Shown here one piece after another: positions 54,701 to 64,000 of a DNA stretch of 64,000 nt. The stretch comes from Brevundimonas variabilis (GTDB taxonomy: Bacteria; Pseudomonadota; Alphaproteobacteria; Caulobacterales; Caulobacteraceae). The notes under the pieces are model-generated. The model did no database searches. It had not been told where the DNA came from and worked only from the letters and a program-made list of their open reading frames with translations. The position numbers were made by a program, and so were the translations under genes. The first letter of the stretch is position 1. Every line of letters begins with the position of its first letter. Where the stretch lies: positions 248,001 through 312,000 of the forward strand of contig NZ_JACHOR010000001.1 in the NCBI RefSeq assembly GCF_014199945.1, written 5' to 3'.

Positions 54701-56569
54701 AAACGTCAGCGCCTCGCCGCGTGGATCCTCCAGCAGGAATTCGTGGACGTGGATCTCCTCGTCATCCAGCGGGCGGATGGCGTGGCCGAACTCCTCGAGC
54801 GTCTTCAGACCCATATCGGCCAGGATGGGAAGAACATCGGACAGCGGGACCGCCGCGCCCCGGCGATAGAGCTTGAACCGGAACTGGAGCGCCGTGTCGT
54901 CCGCCTTGCGGAAGGCCCGGACAGCCACCGGCTCGCCCCCGTCATTGTTGCCGGACGCGTTCAACCGGTCGATCTGACGAAGATCGGACACGGCCTCGGT
55001 GGCGTCGTAGCGATCGCGGTAACCTGCGCCGAAGGCTTCGGCCCATTTCTGGCTCAGGGCACTGATCTGCGAGTCGTCGTAGTCGGCCGCGCGCGCTGCA
55101 CTTTCGAAGCGATCGACCCAGCTTCGCCCGGCCTCGGCCACCTCGGCCTGAAGCGCTTCCGCATCCGGGACCGCATGGTCACCGGGCGTTATGCCGATGA
55201 TGTAGTGGATGCGGACCAGGGGCGCGTCGGACAGCTGCGGATACCAGGCCGACAGGCGCCCGCCCCAGGCCCGCGCGAGAATGCGGCCGATCCGCTCGCG
55301 GACGCTGGAGTCGAACCGCTCGCGCGGGATGAAGGCGAGGATCGACACGAACCGGTCGAACGGGTCCGGGCGAGTGAAGATCTTGATCTTCGGCCGGTCA
55401 TAGAGGTGGAGAATGCCCAGCGAGATGTTGAGCAGCTCGTCCTCGGACACCTGGAAAAGCTCGTCGCGGGGATAGTTCTCGAGAATGTTCTTGAGACGCT
55501 TCTCGTTGTGACTTCCGGGAGCCTTGCCCGCGCGGGCCAGGGCATTGGCCACCTTGCGACGCAGCAGCGGCACCTGGGTTGCCGTCCGGTCATAGGCCTC
55601 GGCCGTGAACAGGCCCACGAAGCGGGTCTCGCCGGACGCCCGACCATCCGCGCCGTACCGCTTGACCCCGACGTAATCCATATAGGCCCGGCGGTGGACC
55701 CGGCTGCGGATATTGGCCTTGGCCACGGTGACCGGCTCGGACAGCACCATCTGGCGCTTCATGGCCTGGGTCAGGACGGCGGGCTCCGACGTCCGGCGCA
55801 GCACAGTCCTCTGGGCATCGCGTAGCACACCGACGCCCTCGGCGGACTGGCTCAGGGGCGCTTCCGCCTCGTAGCCGCCATCGGTGGAGCGCGGGTAGTC
55901 GTAGTCGCGCGCGCCGAGGAAGACGAAATGGTCGTCGTTCAGCCAGCGCAGGAAGGCCAGGTTCTCGGCCACGATATCGGCGTCGACATCGCCGGGACAG
56001 GCTTCCAGATGGGCGACGGCGCGCTCCATCAGGGCCGTCATGGCCCCATGGTCCTCGACCGCCGCGTGAACGTCGGCCAGGGCCTCACCGATCTGGTGCA
56101 CGAGCGTGTCTCGCCGCTCCTGCGTCAGAGGGTCCAGAACGACCACGATGGTGGACTGGCGCCCGGAGTCACGATCGATGATCGGATGAAACAGGGACCG
56201 TACGGTCACGCCGGCGTCGGCCAGTTCCCCCATCACGCTGTCGACGAGGAAGGGTCGATCGTCCTGCACGATGTGGGCGACATCATAGCCCGTCGAACGG
56301 CCGTCGGCCGTCTTCAGCGGCTCGACGACGATTCGTGGCGCTTCGCCCGGCTTGCGGGTCTCGGCAGCCTTCCAGACCTGAGCCAGCAATGCCGCGAGAT
56401 CGCCACCGGCCAGCTCCGGAGTCTCGTCGACGGCATAGTCCTCGTGCGCCTGGGCGAGGAAGGATTGCTCCAGAGGAGTCGTTGCCTCTCGCCCGACCGC
56501 CTTGCCGAACGCCCGTCCCAGCGCCTCCAGCGTGAGGGCCTGAGGCAGGGAAACAAGTTCGCCGGACAT
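51719..56569 (-). CDS. gdhB: NAD-specific glutamate dehydrogenase, large (GDH-180 type)
   Basis: 1616 residues, the usual length for the 180-kDa class. It deaminates glutamate to 2-oxoglutarate with NAD. Long N-terminal regulatory region with ACT-like modules (about 1-700), then the catalytic domain: RFGPVARGGLRWSDRRDDFR, VIVPVGSKGGFYPKHLP, IGSTGAVEHPDHVVMWEGDD and VGVGDMSGDVFGNGMLLSKA. It lies alone on the minus strand. With PutA it forms a route from proline to the TCA cycle. The symbol gdhB is used for this class in some genomes. Confidence 0.96.
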   Translation of the reverse strand: MSGELVSLPQALTLEALGRAFGKAVGREATTPLEQSFLAQAHEDYAVDETPELAGGDLAALLAQVWKAAETRKPGEAPRIVVEPLKTADGRSTGYDVAHIVQDDRPFLVDSVMGELADAGVTVRSLFHPIIDRDSGRQSTIVVVLDPLTQERRDTLVHQIGEALADVHAAVEDHGAMTALMERAVAHLEACPGDVDADIVAENLAFLRWLNDDHFVFLGARDYDYPRSTDGGYEAEAPLSQSAEGVGVLRDAQRTVLRRTSEPAVLTQAMKRQMVLSEPVTVAKANIRSRVHRRAYMDYVGVKRYGADGRASGETRFVGLFTAEAYDRTATQVPLLRRKVANALARAGKAPGSHNEKRLKNILENYPRDELFQVSEDELLNISLGILHLYDRPKIKIFTRPDPFDRFVSILAFIPRERFDSSVRERIGRILARAWGGRLSAWYPQLSDAPLVRIHYIIGITPGDHAVPDAEALQAEVAEAGRSWVDRFESAARAADYDDSQISALSQKWAEAFGAGYRDRYDATEAVSDLRQIDRLNASGNNDGGEPVAVRAFRKADDTALQFRFKLYRRGAAVPLSDVLPILADMGLKTLEEFGHAIRPLDDEEIHVHEFLLEDPRGEALTFADIKAPFEEAFVAVWTARTESDGFNRLVLELGVSWREVALIRTLARYRQQTGLDPSQAVQEAALTEYPAVSRALLSLFACKFDPEHGGDVTSREAAAGELSEKITALLQDVKSLDHDRALRRLAALVGAIKRTNYFQRAADGQPKPHISIKIASRELDDLPLPKPYREIFVWAPHVEGVHLRFGPVARGGLRWSDRRDDFRTEVLGLVKAQQVKNAVIVPVGSKGGFYPKHLPRGGDRDAIQAEAIRAYKTFLSGLLDITDDIGSTGAVEHPDHVVMWEGDDPYLVVAADKGTATFSDIANGVSADYGFWLGDAFASGGSVGYDHKAMGITARGAWEAVKRHFREMGKDIQTETFTTVGVGDMSGDVFGNGMLLSKATRLIAAFDHRDIFIDPDPDAARSWAERDRLFQLPRSSWQDYDASLISEGGGVFSRATKSITLTPQIKAALDITEDSLDPVSLIRAILKAPVELLYLGGIGTYVKSAAETDAQVGDKGTDALRINADELRVKVIGEGANLGFTQAGRIAFAAQGGRINTDAIDNSAGVDTSDHEVNIKILVGSAVTNGTLKAEDRNALLASMTDEVGLKVLAHNYDQTLALTLQQAEGTASLDAQARFMSWLGAKGKLDRKVEGLPSDARIAEMKAMGQPLTRPELAVLTAYSKIELFDDIVASGATEDPFFEAALIRYFPDALARFEPEMKGHRLRHEIVATVLANEIVNMGGATFPERLRVSAECDTRALVIAFEAARRVFRLDEAWDAVSALDGQISAEAQTALYQEIAVVLRRQTAWLARRAARPGATVGSLIAAYRPVVDALVPEGGAVLSRFEQGRLEERVRTFIGLGAPEAMARGFAMLRPSVATADIGDLAAETGWPEPAMARLYHQVGAAFDFDRLRAAAGGVPSVDHFDRLAVRRLIEDIMAEQVALTRAVAMASDVAVGATEQAAEQAVDAWIGPRQAQVEAMRASVDEIEASGTGWTFAKLTIANGAIRSIAGKL

Positions 56570-56703
56570 GGGCAGGGTCTCGTAAGGCGCGGCCGGGCCG
56601 CCTGGGAATGGGCGACAGGGTGAGCCGATCGCGCCAGAGGATCAATCCGCTGATTAGGCCGGGTCGCGACGCTGCGAAACCCCCCTTTGGTACCGGAAAG
56701 ACA

Positions 56704-56736
56704 AAACGCCGGGACTGCATCAGCAGCCCCGGCGTT
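56704..56736 (-). terminator. Terminator after the outer-membrane beta-barrel gene
   Basis: On the minus strand AACGCCGGG / CCCGGCGTT (9-bp stem) is followed by TTGTCTTT, 30 bp after the stop at 56766. Confidence 0.8.
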
Positions 56737-56765
56737 CGTGATCGATGTTCTCGTGTCTGTCGGGA

Positions 56766-57611
56766 CTAGAAGCGGACGCTCATCCCGATGTTCAGGGCGT
56801 GGAGCCCGAATTTGGAGTTGCTGCGGATCATGTCGGTCCCGGTCGTGTTCGGGGCGAGAATGAACGGGTTGGTCGCCGGGGCCGTCCCCTGCCCGACCCG
56901 GATGTTGTAATCGCCCGGCTCCAGCGAGGTGTAGAGATACTCACCCGTCACCGACAGGTTCGGAGCGAGCTTGTACTCGATGCCGCCGCCGGCCTGCCAG
57001 CCGTCCGCGTCGTCCTCGTCGACGGTTTCAGTGAAGCTGTTGGCACCGTTGGAGGTGTCGAAGCTGTTCTCGACCTTGGCATAGGCGACACCGCCGGTGC
57101 CGTAGATCAGCGCCGGACCAGCCACGAAGCCGGCACGAAGACGGGCTGCGGCCATGGAATCAACGTTGCGGCTGAAGACATAGGCGGCCGGGGTCGAGCT
57201 GAACCCCGTGACACTGTCTTCCTGCCAGACAGCGCTGTAGTCGCCGACGACACCCAGGACGAGCTTGCCGAACTGGAAATCATAACCCGCACGAATGCCG
57301 GCCTGTGCCCCGGCAGAATCTCCGTCACAGCCATCAGCGGCTGTGGTCGCCTTGGCGGCGCCGTCACAGAAACCCGGGCTGAAAGCATCGGCACCCGCCG
57401 GCGTCCGGACGGGATCGCCGAAATTGCCGTCGAGGTTGCGGTCGAACCTCAGCGTCTCCTTGCTGTCGTCATTCTTGTCGGTGTAGCCGGCGAACACGCC
57501 AATATACGGCCCGCTGAAATCAGTGCGCCAGTCGGCACTCTGGGCCATGGCCGAAGTCCCGACCATCGCCAGGAGGGCAGCCATGGAGGCTGCAGAAATC
57601 ATCGTCTTCAT
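56766..57611 (-). CDS. Outer-membrane beta-barrel protein (OmpA/Omp25-like porin family)
   Basis: 281 residues from the ATG at 57611. Signal peptide MKTMISAASMAALLAMVGTS ending AMA. Barrel features are FSGPYIGVFAGYTDKND, AGIRAGYDFQFGKLVLGVVG, GGVAYAKVENSF, EYKLAPNLSVTGEYLYTSLE and the terminal LNIGMSVRF with Phe. Resembles the small surface barrels (Omp25/31 type) of alphaproteobacteria. Two cysteines near residue 95-110 (GFCDGAA, ADGCDGD) are unusual for a porin and may form a loop disulphide. The longer start at 57653 is rejected. Confidence 0.85.
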   Translation of the reverse strand: MKTMISAASMAALLAMVGTSAMAQSADWRTDFSGPYIGVFAGYTDKNDDSKETLRFDRNLDGNFGDPVRTPAGADAFSPGFCDGAAKATTAADGCDGDSAGAQAGIRAGYDFQFGKLVLGVVGDYSAVWQEDSVTGFSSTPAAYVFSRNVDSMAAARLRAGFVAGPALIYGTGGVAYAKVENSFDTSNGANSFTETVDEDDADGWQAGGGIEYKLAPNLSVTGEYLYTSLEPGDYNIRVGQGTAPATNPFILAPNTTGTDMIRSNSKFGLHALNIGMSVRF

Positions 57612-57963
57612 TGTTGAACCCTTACATTGGAGTGGGTCGCTCAGGGGCGACAAGCCCTTCCCTCGCCCACAACGACGCGGGTTGAGGCCCGTTCCCGGGC
57701 CTTCCTCAGGATTGCAATCAGGCGTCCGATCTGTTGCGGATGTGCCGCATATTTCATCTGCACAAAGACAAGGCCGCCGAACCCGGGGTCCGGCGGCCTG
57801 CTTTAGGCTCCGGCACTGGAGGGGAGGGGTGCCGGTCCTTGATCGTCACGGTCGGGAGGGGGGATCGACCGTGGCGACTGACGGGAGATGGGCCCGCGCG
57901 TCGCAGGTTCAAGGCTTGGAGCGTCTATTGATGCCCATGCCCGATGCGGCTGGCTGTCACGGT
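57612..57963. other. Intergenic region between the beta-barrel and AI-2E genes
   Basis: 352 bp with no gene. It contains the leader of the beta-barrel gene, a stem AGGCCCG/CGGGCCT near 57685-57703, and the terminator of the AI-2E gene at 57771-57799. Confidence 0.6.
57762..57799 (-). terminator. Terminator after the AI-2E family transporter gene
   Basis: AGGCCGCCG/CGGCGGCCT (9-bp perfect stem, 57771-57799); on the minus strand it is followed by TGTCTTTG. Confidence 0.65.
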
Positions 57964-59058
57964 CTAGGGGTCTTTGCTGTCGGCCTTGGCACCGTCTTCG
58001 GGATAGGGCTCCCCGTCGCCGGACAGCAAAACGGCCATCCAGTAGGAGCCCTTGAACTCGGCCAGGATGGCCATGGCCATGACCGCAAGGGGTGTGGACA
58101 GGAACATGCCGGCGACGCCCCAGATCTTGCCCCACAGCGCCAGCGACAGCAGCACGACGACGGGGTCTATGTTCTGGTTCTCGCCCTGCATGCGGGGCTG
58201 GATCATGTTGCCGACGACGAAGAGGATGGCCTGAAGGCCTGCCAGAAGGATCAGGGCCGGCCAGTAGTCGGGAAACTGCACGAGGGCGAACAGCGGCGGG
58301 GCGAGGCCGGCAATGGCCCCTCCCAGGATCGGAATGAAGCCGACGACGAAGATGACGAAGGTCCAGAACTCGGCATTCTGAAGGCCGACCACCCGCATGA
58401 GCAGCCAGGCTGCGGCACAGATCATGATCCCCGTGACGGCCTGGACCCAGAGATAGCCCTCAACGCCGGAACGCACCCGGGCAATGACCTGCCTGGCATC
58501 GCCGCGCGAGGACCGCTCGGGGAACATCCGCACGATCTTCTTTCCGAAACCGGCCTGCGAGGCCAGCAGGAAACCGAGATAGACCAGGACGAAGAAGGCG
58601 CCGGAGGCGATCCCCTGCACCTGCACGGCCAGGGTCGTCAGCGAGCCGCGCAGGTCGATCCCGTTGAGCAGGTCCCGCGACGTCGGTACGGTGTCGACCC
58701 CGAAGATCCCGCTGATGTCGGCGATGATCTCGTCGATCCGCGGTCCGATATTGGCCGTGACACCCGAGGCGTCGCTGAAGAACCCGGCCGCGCCGTTGAC
58801 GATGATGGCGATCGACAGGAAGAAGCCCACCACGACGATCAGGATCGCCACCAGACCCGACCAGCGATTGGGCAGCGGGGTACGCTGTTCAACCTCGCGC
58901 TGGATGCCGCCGATCATGATCAACAGGAAGATCGCGATCGCCAGGGGCGTCAGGATATCGGCCAGCCAGAACAGGGCCGCGCCACCGGCCACGGCAGCAA
59001 TGAGAACGAGAGCGTTCTGGGCGACGGCGGAGCCGGACAGGCTGACGGGAATTTTCAT
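57964..59058 (-). CDS. AI-2E family transporter
   Basis: 364 residues from the ATG at 59058 (MKIPVSLSGSAVAQ). About eight membrane helices, including ALVLIAAVAGGAALFWLADI, LAIAIFLLIMIGGIQ, FTFVIFVVGFIPILGGAIAG-type (here FWTFVIFVVGFIPILGG) and the C-terminal VVVLLSLALWGKIWGVAGMF with LSTPLAVMAMAILAEF. The family includes TqsA and sodium/proton antiporters; the name does not prove AI-2 export. Divergent from the HerA-like gene (123 bp). Confidence 0.9.
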   Translation of the reverse strand: MKIPVSLSGSAVAQNALVLIAAVAGGAALFWLADILTPLAIAIFLLIMIGGIQREVEQRTPLPNRWSGLVAILIVVVGFFLSIAIIVNGAAGFFSDASGVTANIGPRIDEIIADISGIFGVDTVPTSRDLLNGIDLRGSLTTLAVQVQGIASGAFFVLVYLGFLLASQAGFGKKIVRMFPERSSRGDARQVIARVRSGVEGYLWVQAVTGIMICAAAWLLMRVVGLQNAEFWTFVIFVVGFIPILGGAIAGLAPPLFALVQFPDYWPALILLAGLQAILFVVGNMIQPRMQGENQNIDPVVVLLSLALWGKIWGVAGMFLSTPLAVMAMAILAEFKGSYWMAVLLSGDGEPYPEDGAKADSKDP

Positions 59059-59181
59059 GGTGCGACCTTTCGCGCCACCAACACGCCGGGTCAATCACCG
59101 TTCCGTGATGACCGCGACACTCTGGAGAACGCCTTTGCCGTGAGCTAAGCAGGACACACCCTGATCCACGGAACCCTGCCC

Positions 59182-60762
<1,581 letters not shown>

Positions 60763-60777
60763 AGGTTCCCGTTCGCC

Positions 60778-61896
60778 TCAACCCCTTGGAACCAGCCGCC
60801 ACATCCTGAGGGGATGGCGAACGGAACCAGCCTCCTCGCCTGCCGCATCGCCGCGACCCATGTAGAGGTCGGCCCGCACCGGGCCGCGAATGGCGGAGCC
60901 GGTATCGAGGGCCATGACCAGGCCGGAATAACTGCCTCGCGCGCCCGGCAGATTGCCGCCGTCGGCCTGGATCCACACCAGATCGCCGTAGGTCCAGCTG
61001 GCCGGATCGATGGCGATCCCGCGGCGTGCCGTCAGGGGAACGCCTGCGGCTCCGGCAGGGTGGCCGCCGTCGTCCGCCGCCAGGGCGAAATAGATGTAGC
61101 GGGGATTGAGCGCGGTCACGGCCCGGGCCCGCTCGCCCCTGTTGGCCACCAGCCAGCGCCGGATGGCCTCGCCGGACGTGCCGTTGCGCGGCAGCAGGCC
61201 CTGCGCCTCCATCGGCCGGGCGATCCCGACGAAGGGGCGGCCGTTATCGGCGGCATAGGACGCCCGCGCTTTCGTGCCGTCCTCGAACGTCAGATAGGCC
61301 GATCCCTGGATCTGCATGAAGAACAGGTCCTCTGCCCGCATCCACGCGACGGCGTCCGGGGCCGCAGAGGCCTCGATCGAGGCCCGCTCGGGGCCTGTCC
61401 ATCCGCGCTGCCAGCCGGCTGGTGCCGGACGAACCGGGGTGTCGAACGCGCCTTCAGCACGCCGGCGCGCCGGGTACTCCGGCGCGAAATAGCTGGTCAG
61501 CAGCCCCGGGCGGCCGTCCGCCGTCTCGGCCGCGACCAGGCTGAAGCCCGTCTCGAAGAAGGCGCGGGCCATCGATGGCGTCACCGATGTCCGGTCAAGA
61601 TCGCGAGCCCGGCTGCACTGGACCCGGGCCGGCGCGTCACGGGCGACGCCGCACCCCGTCACATAGGCCCGAAAGGCCGCCAGATGGTCTTCCTGATCCC
61701 AGCCCGGCAGGGTCGCGGGGCTGTCCCCGGCGATGACCACCGGAGCCGGCGGGACGGGTAGTGTTGCGACAGGGGCAGGCAAGCCATCGACTGCCGGACG
61801 CTGCCCCCCGCCTCCGGCACAGGCCGCAAGGACGACAGCCATGACGGAAAATGCCGCGACCGCGCGCGCCCGTTGCCGGATCAGCAGGCCCGACAC
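60778..61896 (-). CDS. mltA: Membrane-bound lytic murein transglycosylase A
   Basis: 372 residues from a GTG at 61896, which nearly abuts the Tim44 gene stop. A lipoprotein signal ends in the lipobox VLAAC (about 22). MltA motifs are GRPGLLTSYFAPEYPARR, DLFFMQIQGSAYLTFEDGTK, SYAADNGRPFVGI, NPRYIYFALAAD and the 3D-type region SGLVMALDTGSAIRGPVRAD with catalytic Asp. It cleaves glycan strands to anhydro-muropeptides at the outer membrane. The exact start is inferred, as no ribosome site is clear. Confidence 0.9.
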   Translation of the reverse strand: MSGLLIRQRARAVAAFSVMAVVLAACAGGGGQRPAVDGLPAPVATLPVPPAPVVIAGDSPATLPGWDQEDHLAAFRAYVTGCGVARDAPARVQCSRARDLDRTSVTPSMARAFFETGFSLVAAETADGRPGLLTSYFAPEYPARRRAEGAFDTPVRPAPAGWQRGWTGPERASIEASAAPDAVAWMRAEDLFFMQIQGSAYLTFEDGTKARASYAADNGRPFVGIARPMEAQGLLPRNGTSGEAIRRWLVANRGERARAVTALNPRYIYFALAADDGGHPAGAAGVPLTARRGIAIDPASWTYGDLVWIQADGGNLPGARGSYSGLVMALDTGSAIRGPVRADLYMGRGDAAGEEAGSVRHPLRMWRLVPRG

Positions 61897-61897
61897 G

Positions 61898-62560
61898 TCA
61901 GGCGTTGGCGGGTTCGACCCGGGCCAGGACCCAGTTGGGATCGGCCGCGCCCAGCTTGCGCTCGAATGTCCAGTGTTCGGCTGTGCGACGCTCTTCGATG
62001 CGGGGCTCCGCCGTGTCCTCGCCAGAGGCCGGAATGATCTTGCTGCGCATTTCCGACAGGAACCGGACCTTGGCGATGGCGCGATCGCCGTCGGCCGTGG
62101 CGCTTTCGAGGTCGGCGCGGGGGCTTTGCAGGAATTCCACCTGTTCGGTCTCACCCCGCGTTTCGCGTGCGACGATGCCGGTTTCGAACGAGTCCATGAC
62201 CGCCGGGGCCAGCAGGGGCTTCAGGGCCGCCCGGTCGCCCGACGCATAGCCGCGCACGATGGTCTCATAGGCCTGACGCGACCCCTCGAGGAATTTCTGC
62301 GGGTCGAAGGCCGGATCCCGTGCTTTCAGCCCCGAAATGGCGGCCATCGTCTGGGCGTCCAGCAACGGGCGGGCCGGGATGGCCGGCTCACCGGCCGCGG
62401 GCAGGGCCGGCGTCTTGGCGTCTTCCTGCGGCTGGCGGCCGACCTTCTTGCCCAGCACATTGTACAGCTGGAACAGGATGAAGGCCGCGACCACGGCAAA
62501 GAAAACGATCTGGAAAAGGGCAGGCGGCACGGGCAATCCCTGGATGGCGGCGTCCGGCAC
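61898..62560 (-). CDS. Tim44-domain protein (TimA-like)
   Basis: 220 residues if the GTG at 62560 is used; longer in-frame starts give an Arg-rich leader that looks non-coding. One N-terminal membrane helix (PPALFQIVFFAVVAAFILFQ) with LYNVLGKKVGRQPQED, and a Tim44-like domain at about 75-220: FDPQKFLEGSRQAYETIVRG, YASGDRAALKPLLAPAVMDS and ERRTAEHWTFERKLGAADPN. Mitochondrial Tim44 descends from this family; the bacterial role is envelope-associated but uncertain. Overlaps mltA region by 4 nt spacing, so they form an operon, divergent from secB. Confidence 0.88.
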   Translation of the reverse strand: MPDAAIQGLPVPPALFQIVFFAVVAAFILFQLYNVLGKKVGRQPQEDAKTPALPAAGEPAIPARPLLDAQTMAAISGLKARDPAFDPQKFLEGSRQAYETIVRGYASGDRAALKPLLAPAVMDSFETGIVARETRGETEQVEFLQSPRADLESATADGDRAIAKVRFLSEMRSKIIPASGEDTAEPRIEERRTAEHWTFERKLGAADPNWVLARVEPANA

Positions 62561-62733
62561 GCCGGACGTCAGACGACGATTAGGGTCTGATATAGGCGCA
62601 CGCAAGGCATCGCGCACCTGTCTGCCCCCTCGCCGTTGCCGCAGGGCCAGACGACGTGCTAGTCGCCGCCCCTTCACGCGGTGCCGCGCTCGCGCCTCCG
62701 CGACCACCCTTTTTGAGCTATGGCCCCTCGCCC

Positions 62734-63261
62734 ATGACCGACGTCACGCCTCCCGCCGACACTCCGATCGATCCGAATGCCAACGGTCAGGCTCCTGGCC
62801 AGACCCAGGGCCAGCCTGCCGGTCCCGGCTTCCGCATCCTTGCCCAGTTCGTGCGGGACCTGTCGTTCGAGAACCCCAAGGCACCCGACAGCCTGCGCAT
62901 CGAAGGCAAGCCGCAGATCGATATGGGCGTCGAGATGGCGGCCCAGGGGCGTCCGGATGGTCTGTTCGAGGTCGACCTGAAGCTTTCGATCAAGGCATCG
63001 GCCAGCGGCACGCCCGTCTTCCAGGTCGAACTGGTCTATGGCGGCCTGTTCCAGCTGGCCAACGTCGCCGAGCAGGACATCGAGCCGATGCTGCTGATCG
63101 AATGCCCGCGCTATCTGTTCCCCTACGCCCGCGAGATCGTGGCAGGGGCGACGGCGGACGGCGGCTTCTACCCGCCCTTCATGATGGACCCGCTGGATTT
63201 CCAGGCCATCTACATGGCCCGTCGCCAGCAGATGGCCGCGCCGGTCGCCGGCGAGGTCTAG
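62734..63261 (+). CDS. secB: Protein-export chaperone SecB
   Basis: 175 residues from the ATG at 62734 ([20 protein letters not shown]). It holds precursors unfolded for SecA. SecB marks are [40 protein letters not shown] and [20 protein letters not shown] followed by [10 protein letters not shown]. The variable Pro/Gln-rich N-terminus of about 30 residues is longer than in E. coli. Divergence from the Tim44 gene is a conserved layout in this group. Confidence 0.95.
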   Translation: MTDVTPPADTPIDPNANGQAPGQTQGQPAGPGFRILAQFVRDLSFENPKAPDSLRIEGKPQIDMGVEMAAQGRPDGLFEVDLKLSIKASASGTPVFQVELVYGGLFQLANVAEQDIEPMLLIECPRYLFPYAREIVAGATADGGFYPPFMMDPLDFQAIYMARRQQMAAPVAGEV

Positions 63262-63283
63262 GGCCACAACCGTTCCCGGACTT

Positions 63284-63304
63284 GGGGATGACGCGGTCAT
63301 CCCC
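63284..63304 (+). terminator. Hairpin after secB
   Basis: Perfect GGGGATGAC-GCG-GTCATCCCC stem, 22 bp after the stop. No T tract, so termination is uncertain. Confidence 0.45.
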
Positions 63305-63315
63305 ATATCGGGCTC

Positions 63316-64000
63316 ATGACCCTTCTGTCCGTTCTCGATCTCGCGCCGGTGCCCCAGGGCTCGGATGTGTCCCGATCGCTGGCCAACACCATCGATCTGG
63401 CACGTCATGCCGAGCGCCTCGGCTACCGTCGATACTGGCTGGCCGAACATCACAACATGGCCGGGATTGCCTCGGCCGCGACCTCGGTCGTCATCGGAGC
63501 CGTTGCGGCGGCAACCCGCACCATCCGGGTCGGAGCCGGTGGCATCATGCTGCCCAACCATGCGCCCCTGGTCATCGCAGAGCAGTTCGGCACCCTGGCG
63601 GCGCTTCACCCCGGACGCATCGATCTGGGACTGGGCCGGGCTCCGGGGTCGGACATGGCAACCGCGCGGGCGCTGCGCCGCAACCTGGCCGGTGATGCCG
63701 ACAGCTTCCCGCAGGACGTGATGGAGCTGATGCACTGGTTCCAGCCCGCCGAGGAGGGCCAGCGCCTGCGCGCCAACCCCGGAGAGGGACAGGACGTACC
63801 GATCTGGATCCTGGGGTCATCGACGTTCGGAGCCCAGTTGGCGGCCCATCTGGGACTGCCCTATGCCTTTGCCAGCCATTTCGCGCCGGGCGACATGATG
63901 GCGGCCATCCGCATCTATCGCGAGACCTTCCGTCCGTCGGACCGGCTGGCAAAGCCGCATGTCATGCTGGGCTTCAATGTGTTTGCCGCAGATACCGACG
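63316..64000 (+). CDS. LLM-class (luciferase-like) flavin oxidoreductase, N-terminal part
   Basis: The frame is open to the window edge (228 codons). Begins [20 protein letters not shown]; then [60 protein letters not shown] (in two parts) and [20 protein letters not shown]. These match the bacterial luciferase-like monooxygenases that use FMNH2; the substrate is unknown. No clear ribosome site, but the start fits the family N-terminus. Confidence 0.9.
   Translation, partial: MTLLSVLDLAPVPQGSDVSRSLANTIDLARHAERLGYRRYWLAEHHNMAGIASAATSVVIGAVAAATRTIRVGAGGIMLPNHAPLVIAEQFGTLAALHPGRIDLGLGRAPGSDMATARALRRNLAGDADSFPQDVMELMHWFQPAEEGQRLRANPGEGQDVPIWILGSSTFGAQLAAHLGLPYAFASHFAPGDMMAAIRIYRETFRPSDRLAKPHVMLGFNVFAADTD

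Noticed and set aside
49850..56623. Very long plus-strand open frames (up to about 1060 codons) opposite the deacetylase and glutamate dehydrogenase genes
   Set aside because: Antisense shadows caused by high GC third positions; composition is rich in Gly/Arg/His/Gln with no domain, while the minus-strand genes are clear.

Overview
The window is about two-thirds GC and comes from an alphaproteobacterium of the Caulobacterales, most like Brevundimonas/Caulobacter. The evidence is an rpsT-dnaA pair beside divL (the cell-cycle pseudokinase with Tyr in place of the phospho-acceptor His), GANTC (CcrM) sites at promoters, TTGAC-N10-14-GCTA type promoters, CtrA-type TTAA-N7-TTAA sites, an NAD-dependent 1616-residue glutamate dehydrogenase, a b/b' ATP synthase and a TonB receptor paired with a phytase. 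Nearly all of it is densely packed chromosomal core; I see no prophage and no CRISPR array.

Layout. 1-1.5 kb: start of a probable dienelactone hydrolase, then a minus-strand operon (membrane protein, small HTH regulator, alkB). 1.59-5.13 kb: a complete IS1595-family insertion with 24-bp inverted ends and an 8-bp target duplication. It carries cargo: a MerR-DUF433 antitoxin fused in one protein, a DUF5615/PIN-like toxin, a 52-residue protein, a DUF4760-like membrane protein, a 15-codon peptide and a 63-residue membrane peptide. 5.2-12.4 kb: SH3 protein, 2-hydroxyacid dehydrogenase, rpsT, dnaA, divL, isoaspartyl peptidase. 12.5-15.4 kb: quinone oxidoreductase, YkvA protein, SDR, tRNA-Gly followed by a 52-bp partial copy of its 3' half. 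15.4-22.7 kb: phytase and TonB receptor (divergent), lpdA, a small secreted protein, xerC and a DUF484 gene. 22.7-31.8 kb: transaldolase, palindromic repeats, priA, a GAF/HisKA_2 kinase, an MsbA-like exporter, rpmE, an L,D-transpeptidase. 31.9-39.4 kb: putA, a chemoreceptor, an OprB-type porin, a glycosyltransferase.

39.5-49.2 kb holds the whole ATP synthase in two plus-strand operons, Fo (atpI-B-E-F'-F) and F1 (atpH-A-G-D-C), split by a minus-strand glutaminyl cyclase/terC pair and a strongly structured intergenic stretch. 49.2-57.6 kb: rppH, a divergent polysaccharide deacetylase, a universal stress protein, NAD-glutamate dehydrogenase and an outer-membrane beta-barrel. 57.9-64 kb: AI-2E family transporter, HerA-like ATPase, mltA, a Tim44-domain protein, secB and the start of a luciferase-like flavin oxidoreductase.

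The themes are replication and cell cycle (dnaA, divL, xerC, priA), energy (ATP synthase, lpdA, putA, glutamate dehydrogenase; PutA makes glutamate, which the dehydrogenase feeds to the TCA cycle) and envelope/nutrient uptake (phytase plus receptor, porin, transpeptidase, MltA, SecB). The main candidates for something undescribed are the cargo-bearing IS1595 element, the CtrA-type and GANTC regulatory sites, the tRNA-Gly scar and the structured region upstream of terC.
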